From Ignavibacteriaceae bacterium (GTDB lineage: Bacteria > Bacteroidota > Ignavibacteria > Ignavibacteriales > Ignavibacteriaceae): a stretch of DNA of 12,953 nucleotides. Positions 1 to 6,512 of the stretch are shown one piece after another; position 1 is the first letter of the stretch; every line of letters starts with the position of its first letter. The position numbers were made by a program, and so were the translations under genes. The notes beneath the pieces were generated by a model. The model saw only the letters and a list, made by a program, of their open reading frames with translations. It was not told where the DNA came from and ran no database searches. The stretch is taken from NCBI GenBank assembly GCA_013388525.1, contig JACAFA010000110.1:1-12953 (forward strand), in the 5' to 3' direction.

Positions 1-924
1 CTTTTCAATATTCTTCAGGAAAGTGATATTCAAATCCGTGGATTCAAAGTCAGATTGCCGCTTGATATTCAGTTTATTTTTACAGCCAACCCTGAAGATT
101 ACACTAACAGAGGATCAATCGTAACTCCGCTTAAAGATAGAATTGATAGCCAGATACTTACACACTATCCGAAGAGTGTTGAAATCTCAAAACGAATAAC
201 TCAACAGGAAGCAAAACTAACTCAGGAACAAAAAGCAAAAATAAATCCGGATGAAATCCTTCTCGATCTCGTTGAACAAATTGCATTTGAAGCAAGAGGC
301 AGTGAATATATTGATGCAAAGAGCGGTGTTTCAGCGCGACTTTCTATTTCTGCATTTGAAAATTTAATAAGCACTGCAGAACGACGAAGGATTATCAACA
401 ATGAAAAAGAAACTCACCTGCGAGTAAGTGATCTTTATGGTGTTATTCCGTCAATTACAGGTAAAATTGAACTTGTTTACGAAGGTGAACAAGAAGGTCC
501 CGCAAAGGTCGCACAGATTTTAATCGGGAAAGCTATACGAAATAATTTTGCTAAATACTTCCCCACACCGGACAGCCTGAAAAAATCTCAGCAGCAGAGT
601 CCATATCAGCCAATTATTGATTGGTTTAAAAGAGGTAATAAAGTTGATCTTATGATGAACTTATCTGATAAGCAATATGTTGAACTGCTTAAAAATATTC
701 CTCAGCTTGAGACTGTTGTAAAAAAATTTCAACCTTCGATGAATGGAAATTCAAAATTACTGTTGATGGAATTTATATTGTTTGGTTTATCTGAATATTC
801 ATTATTGAGCCGTACAAAAATTGAAGACGGAATTCAATTCAGAGATATGTTGAGTTCGATGTTCACAATGCCGAATGAAGAAGATTTTGAAGACGAGGAT
901 GACTCTTCAGAGTATAAATTTTAG
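1..924 (+). CDS. AAA+ ATPase, magnesium-chelatase-like (3' part; 5' end outside window)
   Basis: The frame is open from base 1 to a TAG at 922-924, giving 307 residues, so the true start and the Walker A/B segment lie upstream. Near the start, residues 27-37 read FTANPEDYTNR, which resembles the sensor-1 segment of AAA+ chelatase/MoxR-type ATPases. PLKDRIDS follows (about residues 43-50) and looks like the arginine-finger region of BchI-like subunits. The rest is helical, with a GVSARLS segment near residues 107-113 that fits a sensor-2/lid position, and it ends in a very acidic tail. Proteins of this type are often called magnesium chelatase in Bacteroidota, but they are generally not part of chlorophyll synthesis; they are thought to remodel a protein partner using ATP. 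No chelatase H or D subunit or VWA partner is visible here. The ATPase family is fairly sure; the substrate is unknown. Confidence 0.8.
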   Translation, partial: LFNILQESDIQIRGFKVRLPLDIQFIFTANPEDYTNRGSIVTPLKDRIDSQILTHYPKSVEISKRITQQEAKLTQEQKAKINPDEILLDLVEQIAFEARGSEYIDAKSGVSARLSISAFENLISTAERRRIINNEKETHLRVSDLYGVIPSITGKIELVYEGEQEGPAKVAQILIGKAIRNNFAKYFPTPDSLKKSQQQSPYQPIIDWFKRGNKVDLMMNLSDKQYVELLKNIPQLETVVKKFQPSMNGNSKLLLMEFILFGLSEYSLLSRTKIEDGIQFRDMLSSMFTMPNEEDFEDEDDSSEYKF

Positions 925-941
925 TTATTCATTAAGTAGTC

Positions 942-977
942 ATTCCGGAACTCCGACAAAGTTGGAGTACCCGGAAT
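942..977. repeat. Imperfect palindrome, dispersed-repeat-like hairpin
   Basis: Two outer arms ATTCCGG (942-948) and CCGGAAT (971-977) pair perfectly. Inner arms ACTCCGAC (950-957) and GTTGGAGT (961-968) pair with one G-T wobble around an AAA loop. A 1-by-2 base internal loop separates the two parts. The hairpin begins 18 bases after the ATPase stop codon. It is not followed by a T run, so it is a poor intrinsic terminator; it looks more like a short dispersed palindromic element. Copies elsewhere in the genome cannot be checked here. Confidence 0.6.
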
Positions 978-1033
978 CTCAAAATAATATCACATTACTT
1001 TTTCTCGTTTAATCATTTAGGTGTACAATAACA

Positions 1034-1060
1034 AAGATCCTGAAACAAGTTCAGGATTTT
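1034..1060. repeat. Perfect 8-bp palindrome with ACAAG loop, dispersed-repeat-like
   Basis: Arms ATCCTGAA (1037-1044) and TTCAGGAT (1050-1057) are perfectly complementary around loop ACAAG. The stem can extend to about 11 pairs through a G-T wobble and two A-T pairs to 1034/1060. It ends in TTTT on the plus strand, so it could act as a weak terminator between the ATPase and the glycosyltransferase. From memory, cores of the type CTGAAACAAGTTCAG recur as short intergenic repeats in Bacteroidota-like genomes; that is recollection, not a search. Confidence 0.6.
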
Positions 1061-1132
1061 GGTGTATCCTTTCTCACGTACCACGATTTGATTATATTTC
1101 ACCTGAAATTTTAACAATCATAGTAACATTCT

Positions 1133-2281
1133 TTGAAGAAAAAGATAATTCTAATTGGACCAGCATATCCATACCGGGGTGGAAATGCTCTTTTTGTTAC
1201 TCACACTTATGAAGCTTTGAAGAATCACTTCGAAGTAAAAATTTACAACTATAAGCTGCTTTATCCTTCATTCCTTTTCCCCGGTACAACTCAATTCGAT
1301 AAAAGTAAAGAACAAGTATTTCAGGTTCCGGGTGAAAGAGTTGTAAACTCTATCAATCCATTTAATTGGATTAAAGTTGCTGGTTTGCTGAGAAAAGAAA
1401 ACGCAGATCTTGTTGTTTTTGATTGGTGGCACCCTTTCTTTGGGTTTTGCCATGGAGCGATTTCATTTCTGATTCGGAAAAAATATAGAAATAAAATTCT
1501 TTTCATAACAGAAAACGTAGTCTCACACGAAGCAAATACAATTGATAAATTCCTGACAAGAATAGGACTAAACTTTGCTTCAAAGTTTTTAGTTCTCTCG
1601 GGGATTGTGGAAAAAGAAGTTCAGCTATATTCAAAAGGAAAGAAAGTTTACAGATCTGAACTACCGGTATATGATTGCTATAAAAAGGATGAAGTTAGAG
1701 ATATTAAAAAGTTAAAGCAGGAACTTGGTTTTGCTGATGATTCACTCGTTCTTTTATTTTTTGGTTATGTGAGAAAATATAAGGGTTTGGATTTACTCAT
1801 TGAATCACTACCCCGAATTCTTTCCACTATCCCGGAAGCAAAGCTGCTAATTGTTGGTGAGTTTTATGATGATCCGAAAGATTACTTCGAACTTATGAAA
1901 AAGCTAAAGATTGAAGAACACGTAAAAGTAATTAATCATTTCGTTCCTAATGAAGAAGTCGCAAAATTTTATCAATGCGCTGATGCCGTAATACTCCCAT
2001 ACCGCAGCGCAACACAGAGCGGAATATTAAATGTTGCTTATGGATTCAATAAGCCTGTTGTAGTAACAAATGTTGGCGGACTTGCTGAGTTTGTTGATGA
2101 GGGAAAAACAGGATTTATTGTGGAACCAAATTCACCCGATGCAATAGCAGATGGTGTGAAAAAATTTCTCATCGCAAGAAATAAAACTGATTTTGCTCAA
2201 TACATTCTGGAAAGAAACAGTAAGAACAGCTTTAACAGGTTGCCGGAAGTTTTTGAAAAAATTCTGATTGAAAGTCAGTAA
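1133..2281 (+). CDS. GT4-type glycosyltransferase (GT-B fold), TTG start
   Basis: Predicted cytoplasmic or membrane-associated enzyme of 382 residues that transfers a sugar from a nucleotide-sugar donor, probably for surface polysaccharide. The N-terminus KKKIILIGPAYPYRGG is the first beta strand and glycine-rich loop of GT-B enzymes. The second Rossmann half starts near residue 204 (LVLLFFGYVRKYKGLDLL). The donor-site segment near residues 288-320 contains PYRSATQSG, then NKPVVVTNVGGLAEFV. The usual EX7E acidic pair of GT4 is not intact: the first position lies in the ATQSG stretch. I believe a Bacteroidota subgroup shares this SQSG-like variant. TTG at 1133 is the only usable start: an in-frame TAA lies at 1124-1126 and no ATG occurs early in the frame. 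No clear Shine-Dalgarno sequence precedes it. It follows the ATPase gene on the same strand after 208 bases and converges on the lipoprotein gene. Acceptor and donor are unknown. Confidence 0.88.
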   Translation: MKKKIILIGPAYPYRGGNALFVTHTYEALKNHFEVKIYNYKLLYPSFLFPGTTQFDKSKEQVFQVPGERVVNSINPFNWIKVAGLLRKENADLVVFDWWHPFFGFCHGAISFLIRKKYRNKILFITENVVSHEANTIDKFLTRIGLNFASKFLVLSGIVEKEVQLYSKGKKVYRSELPVYDCYKKDEVRDIKKLKQELGFADDSLVLLFFGYVRKYKGLDLLIESLPRILSTIPEAKLLIVGEFYDDPKDYFELMKKLKIEEHVKVINHFVPNEEVAKFYQCADAVILPYRSATQSGILNVAYGFNKPVVVTNVGGLAEFVDEGKTGFIVEPNSPDAIADGVKKFLIARNKTDFAQYILERNSKNSFNRLPEVFEKILIESQ

Positions 2282-2303
2282 AAATCTGAAATGACAATAA
2301 CCT

Positions 2304-2323
2304 TCTTTATCTAAAGATTTTTT
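2304..2323 (+). terminator. Weak candidate intrinsic terminator after the glycosyltransferase
   Basis: TCTTT (2304-2308) and AAAGA (2313-2317) form a 5-bp AT-rich stem around ATCT, followed at once by six Ts. It lies 23 bases after the glycosyltransferase stop codon in the 86-base convergent gap. The stem is short and weak, so this is only a candidate. Confidence 0.35.
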
Positions 2324-2367
2324 GGCAAATTTTATTTATAAACAGAACAAATACCCTGAATCTCAAC

Positions 2368-3021
2368 TCAAGTATTTTTTCCGGTGAAAATATGAAAGTT
2401 TACCTTTGCTCCGTAAGCTTTCTGTCCGTAAAAATCAAACCAGTAAGTAAAATTTCTAACTCTATAAAAATAATTATATCCAACCCCAGCAGGTGGTAAA
2501 AAATAATTTATAGGATTACCCGCCAGATCCTCAAAGAAAAGCAAAGTTTTATTGTAATAAAATCTATCTATTATAAAATCACCATTCATGTTGATAGGTC
2601 TTTTGACAATTATGCTGTCCATTAATACATCCTGGTTTAACTGAAATGAAAATCTGACACTATCGCCATTAGAACTTGTTTGATAATTTAAAAGTATATC
2701 CACAAAAGGTAAACCATCCACAAGATCAATTTCCTTCGTTGTAGTAAGATTGTCATAAACGACCGCTGTAAAGTCAGCAGTATCATAATACTGCAAATAC
2801 AAAAATCCATCGTAGGTACCTGGTTTTAAGTTTAATAAACTGTCGGGTGTAGTTTTACCAGTATCTTTTCCATTAAGATAGATTCTTGCACCGGAAGGGT
2901 TGGATTTTACCACAAGCTTGCCATTGTACTGGTTTTGCGGAGGACAGTCCACACATTCATCACTGCAGCTTATGAATATCATACAAACCGGTATAAATAA
3001 TGCTAAGACAATTAATCTCAT
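2368..3021 (-). CDS. PEGA-domain lipoprotein
   Basis: A 217-residue secreted lipoprotein. The N-terminus is a hydrophobic signal segment ending in FISC, with Cys19 as the likely lipidated residue; the lipobox is relaxed but plausible for this phylum. Cys23 and Cys26 follow, giving a tight Cys cluster right after the anchor. Residues about 34-80 match the PEGA pattern: GKLVVKSNPSGARIYLNGKD, then GKTTPDSLLNLKPGTY. PEGA domains are small beta domains found on surface and cell-envelope proteins. The remaining 130 residues are beta-rich, aromatic and not recognised. The ATG at 3021 is preceded by AGGAA at 7 bases spacing and by a Bacteroidota-like promoter candidate. It lies downstream of the T9SS gene run on the same strand but beyond a strong terminator, so it is probably transcribed alone. 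Exact role unknown. Confidence 0.85.
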   Translation of the reverse strand: MRLIVLALFIPVCMIFISCSDECVDCPPQNQYNGKLVVKSNPSGARIYLNGKDTGKTTPDSLLNLKPGTYDGFLYLQYYDTADFTAVVYDNLTTTKEIDLVDGLPFVDILLNYQTSSNGDSVRFSFQLNQDVLMDSIIVKRPINMNGDFIIDRFYYNKTLLFFEDLAGNPINYFLPPAGVGYNYFYRVRNFTYWFDFYGQKAYGAKVNFHIFTGKNT

Positions 3022-3046
3022 AATATTATTCCTGATTTTTCCTCAA

Positions 3047-3078
3047 CAAACTAAGCTAAAATTGTTTAAAAAGTCAAA
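3047..3078 (-). promoter_or_regulatory. Candidate Bacteroidota-type promoter for the PEGA lipoprotein
   Basis: Reading the minus strand, TTTG (plus-strand 3075-3078) is followed after exactly 20 bases by TTAGTTTG (3047-3054). This compares with the Bacteroidota primary-sigma pattern TTTG, 19-21 bases, TAnnTTTG, with one mismatch in the -7 box. The predicted start of transcription would leave a leader of roughly 20 bases containing the AGGAA ribosome site. The position is directly downstream of the terminator of the neighbouring large gene, as expected for an independent unit. Confidence 0.45.
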
Positions 3079-3098
3079 ACACTTTCATACTCATAGAT

Positions 3099-3132
3099 AA
3101 AAAAAATCCTATCTCATAAATGAGATGGGATT
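3099..3132 (-). terminator. Strong intrinsic terminator of the 1078-residue T9SS protein gene
   Basis: On the minus strand the stem AATCCCATCTCA pairs with TGAGATAGGATT (12 pairs, one a G-T wobble) around a TTTA loop, followed by eight Ts (plus-strand As 3099-3106). It begins about 43 bases past the TAG of the gene ending at 3176. The geometry is textbook for the minus strand. Confidence 0.88.
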
Positions 3133-3175
3133 AAATTAAAATGAAATTTCTATTCTTTTTATTGATTGATTGGCA

Positions 3176-6100
3176 CTATTTCAGCAGTATCATCTTCTTT
3201 ATTTCCTGAAATTCATTTCCATCCACACTCGATGCTTTGAGCATGTAGAAATAAATTCCGCTGCTGAGTTTAATACCATTTGAATCGTTTGCATTCCATA
3301 AAACAGAGTGATTACCTGCAGACCGTTGATCATTTATCAATGAAGCAACCTGTTGGCCAAGTATGTTGTAAACACGTAATTCGACATCGGCGGCAACCGG
3401 CAATGAGAATTCAATTTTTGTAGTTGGGTTAAATGGATTAGGATAATTCTGTTTTAAAGAGAATGTTTCCGGAATAATATTCTGTACATATTCTGTTTCT
3501 GCTACAAGATAAAGCTCTTTGTACTTTGCAATAGTTCCACTATCACCTACCGCATATCCTGTAATCCAGTAATTCTCCTCTAATTTAATTACATCAACAT
3601 CAATGAATTTAAGAGTATCGGTTTGTGAATAACTAAGAGAGTAAGCGTCCCCAAAATCATCCGTTTTAAAGACTTCATTGCCAGTAACAAAGAAAAATTT
3701 CCCCGGAATTTGTTTTGCAGAAGCTGCACTTACTATCTCGCCGGTAATTTGACCAGGTTTTGTAAACCAGGTTGCGCCACCATCAGATGTCCAGTTTATA
3801 TCGGAACCAGCAGAGGTCCCTTCAAAAGCATCGCTAAAAGAAACAGCATTAATGTTTTGAAAAGAAGTTGTGCTTGATGTCCAGGTTAAGCCACCATCAG
3901 TAGTACGATAAACTCTTCCTGCATCTGTACCAAACCAGCCATTAAATTCATCAATCCATATCATAGAATTTTTCAATCCCTTTTCGTTACCGTTCTGTGG
4001 TAAATTAGAAACAGAGTTCCATGTAGTACCACCATCTGTTGTTTTTATAATTAGCCATTGTCCTCCAACAGGGTTTCCGATTGCATATCCAGTTGACTGA
4101 TCAAGCATCGTGATTGCATTCAGGTAAGCTTCAGGACTTGTGTTTTCATATACAGTTCCCCAGCTTACACCGCCTGATACAGTCCTTCGGATTCTTGTAT
4201 AAGTTGAAGAATTCGAGATTGCTAATGCCCTGCTGGAACTAATCCCACTAATACTAATTGCCTCGCCACCCGGTAAACCCGTTGTGGCTGTCCAGGATTG
4301 TCCACCATTCGTAGTTCTTAAAGATTTACCATCGATAGTAACAGCCCAGGAAATAAGCGTATCAACAATATCAACACAAGTAATAGTCGTTGAAACAGGT
4401 GAAGTCTGTACAATCCATCCAGGCTGAGGTCCAATTTCAATTGAGAAAGGTGCTTCACTTACATCAAAAACCAAAGGATCAGAAGAATCAGAAACACGCA
4501 ACAAACAATTTGAAGAAACAGTATTTGGTACAACCCACTCATATTGATTAAATGCAAGTAATGAATTATCAAGACCATCAGCAATCAGAATCCAGTTTGA
4601 CCCTCCATCCGTAGAATATTCGAGCTTAATTAAATCAACAAATATTTTTTCCCATCTGACTGGATACGAAGTGCCGACATATAACACTTCCCCGCCATTC
4701 GGCTGTAAAACAAAAGTAACAGGATTAGTTACTAATAACTGGATATTTCTCTCGTGAACAGGTGTTCCATTTGGACCACTTCCAAAAATCCGTATTGTAT
4801 AATTATCAGGAGAAACATTGTTCGCATTTATGGTTAATAAAACTGAATCGGGGTAAGAAGTTAAAGAATCTCCCTGGGGAAACTGATAGATAAAATTTGC
4901 GGGAGGAATTGATTCAACAGAAAACTTAATTGATTTATCATACAATTTCACTGCAGGTACTTTTACATAAACGTTAAGTGATTCCGTTGGCTTAATAGTA
5001 TCTGCGGACGTTGATATCTTCATAGCAAAGTCAGGGAAATATGCAACGAAGCTGGCGAAACTGCCAAATCTGAAATCTGACCAGGCTGATAATGAAGTAA
5101 TGCCATTTGATATTATTGCATCGTAGTCACCCTGATAGCGGGGCGTTCCACCTCCACCGCAGGTAGCACAGTCAATCTTAAATTTAGATGTAGAAAGATT
5201 TTGATTGACTGCCCAGGTTACACCGCCATCATCTGAGTAAGAAGCGTAAACTTCAGCACTATCACTGGTAGGAACATTCCGCGTGTCAAACCATTTCGCA
5301 TATAACCTTCCTGTTTCTTTATCACACCAAATCGCAGGCATCCATTGATGATTTGCTGTTGTGTTCGGGTCGTCATTAATGACTACCGGTGAAGACCACG
5401 TTGCACCCTGATCAGTTGAGTAACGACAAAATATATCCGGCTTGTTTCCATTACCAGCAGGTGTGTTCGATGCATAAACCAAATACAACCTTCCTCTAAA
5501 AAGTCCAAAGCTGTTATCAGCTGCAATAAATGGATATGGTCTTGTTCTCATATTCTCGACAGAGTGTCTTCCGCCAACATTTGAACCGACATAATTCGCA
5601 AATATCTGAGCCGACTTTTGAGTAAAGGTTTGTCCCCCATTTGTCGAAACATAAAAAGTATATACAGGCGCGAATGCATTTCCCGAGTTGGTTACAATAT
5701 ACACTGCTCCTCCGGAGACATCAGTACCAATTTTGTTTGGACCCACAGCAACCATCATTCCGGGTAAGGATTGTGTAGCGGGGCTAAAAGTAGTTTGCCA
5801 GGTTGCACCTAAATCCGTGCTTCTGGCAAAATTACCAACACCCCCACCTGCAGTCATTACTGTATAAATATAATTTGCGTACGGTCCTGCTGTTTGGTCA
5901 GCGGCAATCCAATTTTTATCATTTCCCGAAATTGCAGTTACAGCAGGTGACCAGGTAGCACCATTATCGCTTGACTTGATCACTTTGCAACCTAAAATTG
6001 CACCTCCTGAATTGTACATATTTTCATAATATAGATTTCCGAGACTATCATAAGCCGTAACCGGATCCCCGCTCATAGGAAATCCGAATCCCGGGCTCTG

Positions 6101-6412
6101 GAAAAACCAATCTAATCCATTGTATGTATAATGAGTTGCATTTGTGTTAAAAGCATTAAAATATTCCGACGGATTCTTTGGGTTTGCAGATATATGAGGT
6201 TCCGCAAAATCTACTCCAAGATAAAAATTATCAAACCCATCATTTGAAGTTATAATTTCTCTGCCCGCAGGTGAATTAGGAAGAACAGAGGGTTGTGGAA
6301 ACAAATGTAATGTGTTATCGATATTCGGATCGTCTTGTGAGAAACTTAAATCGCTTAATAATATAAGCATCATAAAACATAAATATTTTAAGATTATGGT
6401 AAATCTAAGCAT
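3176..6412 (-). CDS. Secreted Asp-box/BNR propeller protein with T9SS sorting domain
   Basis: 1078 residues. A signal peptide (1-25) ends in LSFS before Gln26. Residues about 65-460 resemble a sialidase-type propeller, with Asp boxes at 147 (SSDNGATW), 198, 256, 332 and 393, a CATC pair (Cys415, Cys418) and QGDYDAI near 427. Residues about 565-660 (QPNGGEVLYVGTSYPVRWE) resemble the Ser/Thr-rich Kre9/KNH-like beta-sandwich. Residues about 665-965 form a second propeller of Ycf48/BNR type, with Asp boxes at 700, 791, 837 and 875 and a degenerate one at 745. Residues 985-1078 are the T9SS type A sorting domain (QNYPNPFNPTTKIEFSLP, ending KKMILLK). The expected fate is T9SS export and surface display or release. 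Sialidase catalytic residues (arginine triad, Tyr/Glu pair) are not evident, so a binding or structural role is likelier than enzymatic. The ATG is preceded by GAAAGGG. It lies 100 bases after the 971-residue gene with no terminator between, so co-transcription is likely. Confidence 0.9.
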   Translation of the reverse strand: MLRFTIILKYLCFMMLILLSDLSFSQDDPNIDNTLHLFPQPSVLPNSPAGREIITSNDGFDNFYLGVDFAEPHISANPKNPSEYFNAFNTNATHYTYNGLDWFFQSPGFGFPMSGDPVTAYDSLGNLYYENMYNSGGAILGCKVIKSSDNGATWSPAVTAISGNDKNWIAADQTAGPYANYIYTVMTAGGGVGNFARSTDLGATWQTTFSPATQSLPGMMVAVGPNKIGTDVSGGAVYIVTNSGNAFAPVYTFYVSTNGGQTFTQKSAQIFANYVGSNVGGRHSVENMRTRPYPFIAADNSFGLFRGRLYLVYASNTPAGNGNKPDIFCRYSTDQGATWSSPVVINDDPNTTANHQWMPAIWCDKETGRLYAKWFDTRNVPTSDSAEVYASYSDDGGVTWAVNQNLSTSKFKIDCATCGGGGTPRYQGDYDAIISNGITSLSAWSDFRFGSFASFVAYFPDFAMKISTSADTIKPTESLNVYVKVPAVKLYDKSIKFSVESIPPANFIYQFPQGDSLTSYPDSVLLTINANNVSPDNYTIRIFGSGPNGTPVHERNIQLLVTNPVTFVLQPNGGEVLYVGTSYPVRWEKIFVDLIKLEYSTDGGSNWILIADGLDNSLLAFNQYEWVVPNTVSSNCLLRVSDSSDPLVFDVSEAPFSIEIGPQPGWIVQTSPVSTTITCVDIVDTLISWAVTIDGKSLRTTNGGQSWTATTGLPGGEAISISGISSSRALAISNSSTYTRIRRTVSGGVSWGTVYENTSPEAYLNAITMLDQSTGYAIGNPVGGQWLIIKTTDGGTTWNSVSNLPQNGNEKGLKNSMIWIDEFNGWFGTDAGRVYRTTDGGLTWTSSTTSFQNINAVSFSDAFEGTSAGSDINWTSDGGATWFTKPGQITGEIVSAASAKQIPGKFFFVTGNEVFKTDDFGDAYSLSYSQTDTLKFIDVDVIKLEENYWITGYAVGDSGTIAKYKELYLVAETEYVQNIIPETFSLKQNYPNPFNPTTKIEFSLPVAADVELRVYNILGQQVASLINDQRSAGNHSVLWNANDSNGIKLSSGIYFYMLKASSVDGNEFQEIKKMILLK

Positions 6413-6512
6413 TAGTTTACCCTTTCTTTTGTGGATAGAAATTGAAGATTGATATTTAAATTCTTTCTAAGATACAAAGCAGATGGTTTAAATAAAACTA
6501 TTTTACGAAATT

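Noticed and set aside
1..924. True magnesium chelatase for chlorophyll synthesis
   Set aside because: No H or D subunit or other pigment gene is nearby, and the sequence fits the broader chelatase-like AAA+ group better.
942..1060. CRISPR repeats
   Set aside because: The two hairpins differ in sequence and occur once each, with no regular spacer pattern or cas gene.
1021..1212. Open frame of 63 codons on the plus strand ahead of the glycosyltransferase
   Set aside because: It starts with GTG, runs through a palindrome and overlaps the glycosyltransferase start in another frame. The composition resembles no protein.
2282..2367. Small gene or RNA in the convergent gap
   Set aside because: Only 86 AT-rich bases with a weak terminator-like hairpin; no open frame or conserved fold.
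3176..6412. Active sialidase or other glycoside hydrolase
   Set aside because: Asp boxes are structural. The arginine triad and nucleophile pair of sialidases are not evident, and many non-enzymatic secreted propellers carry such boxes.
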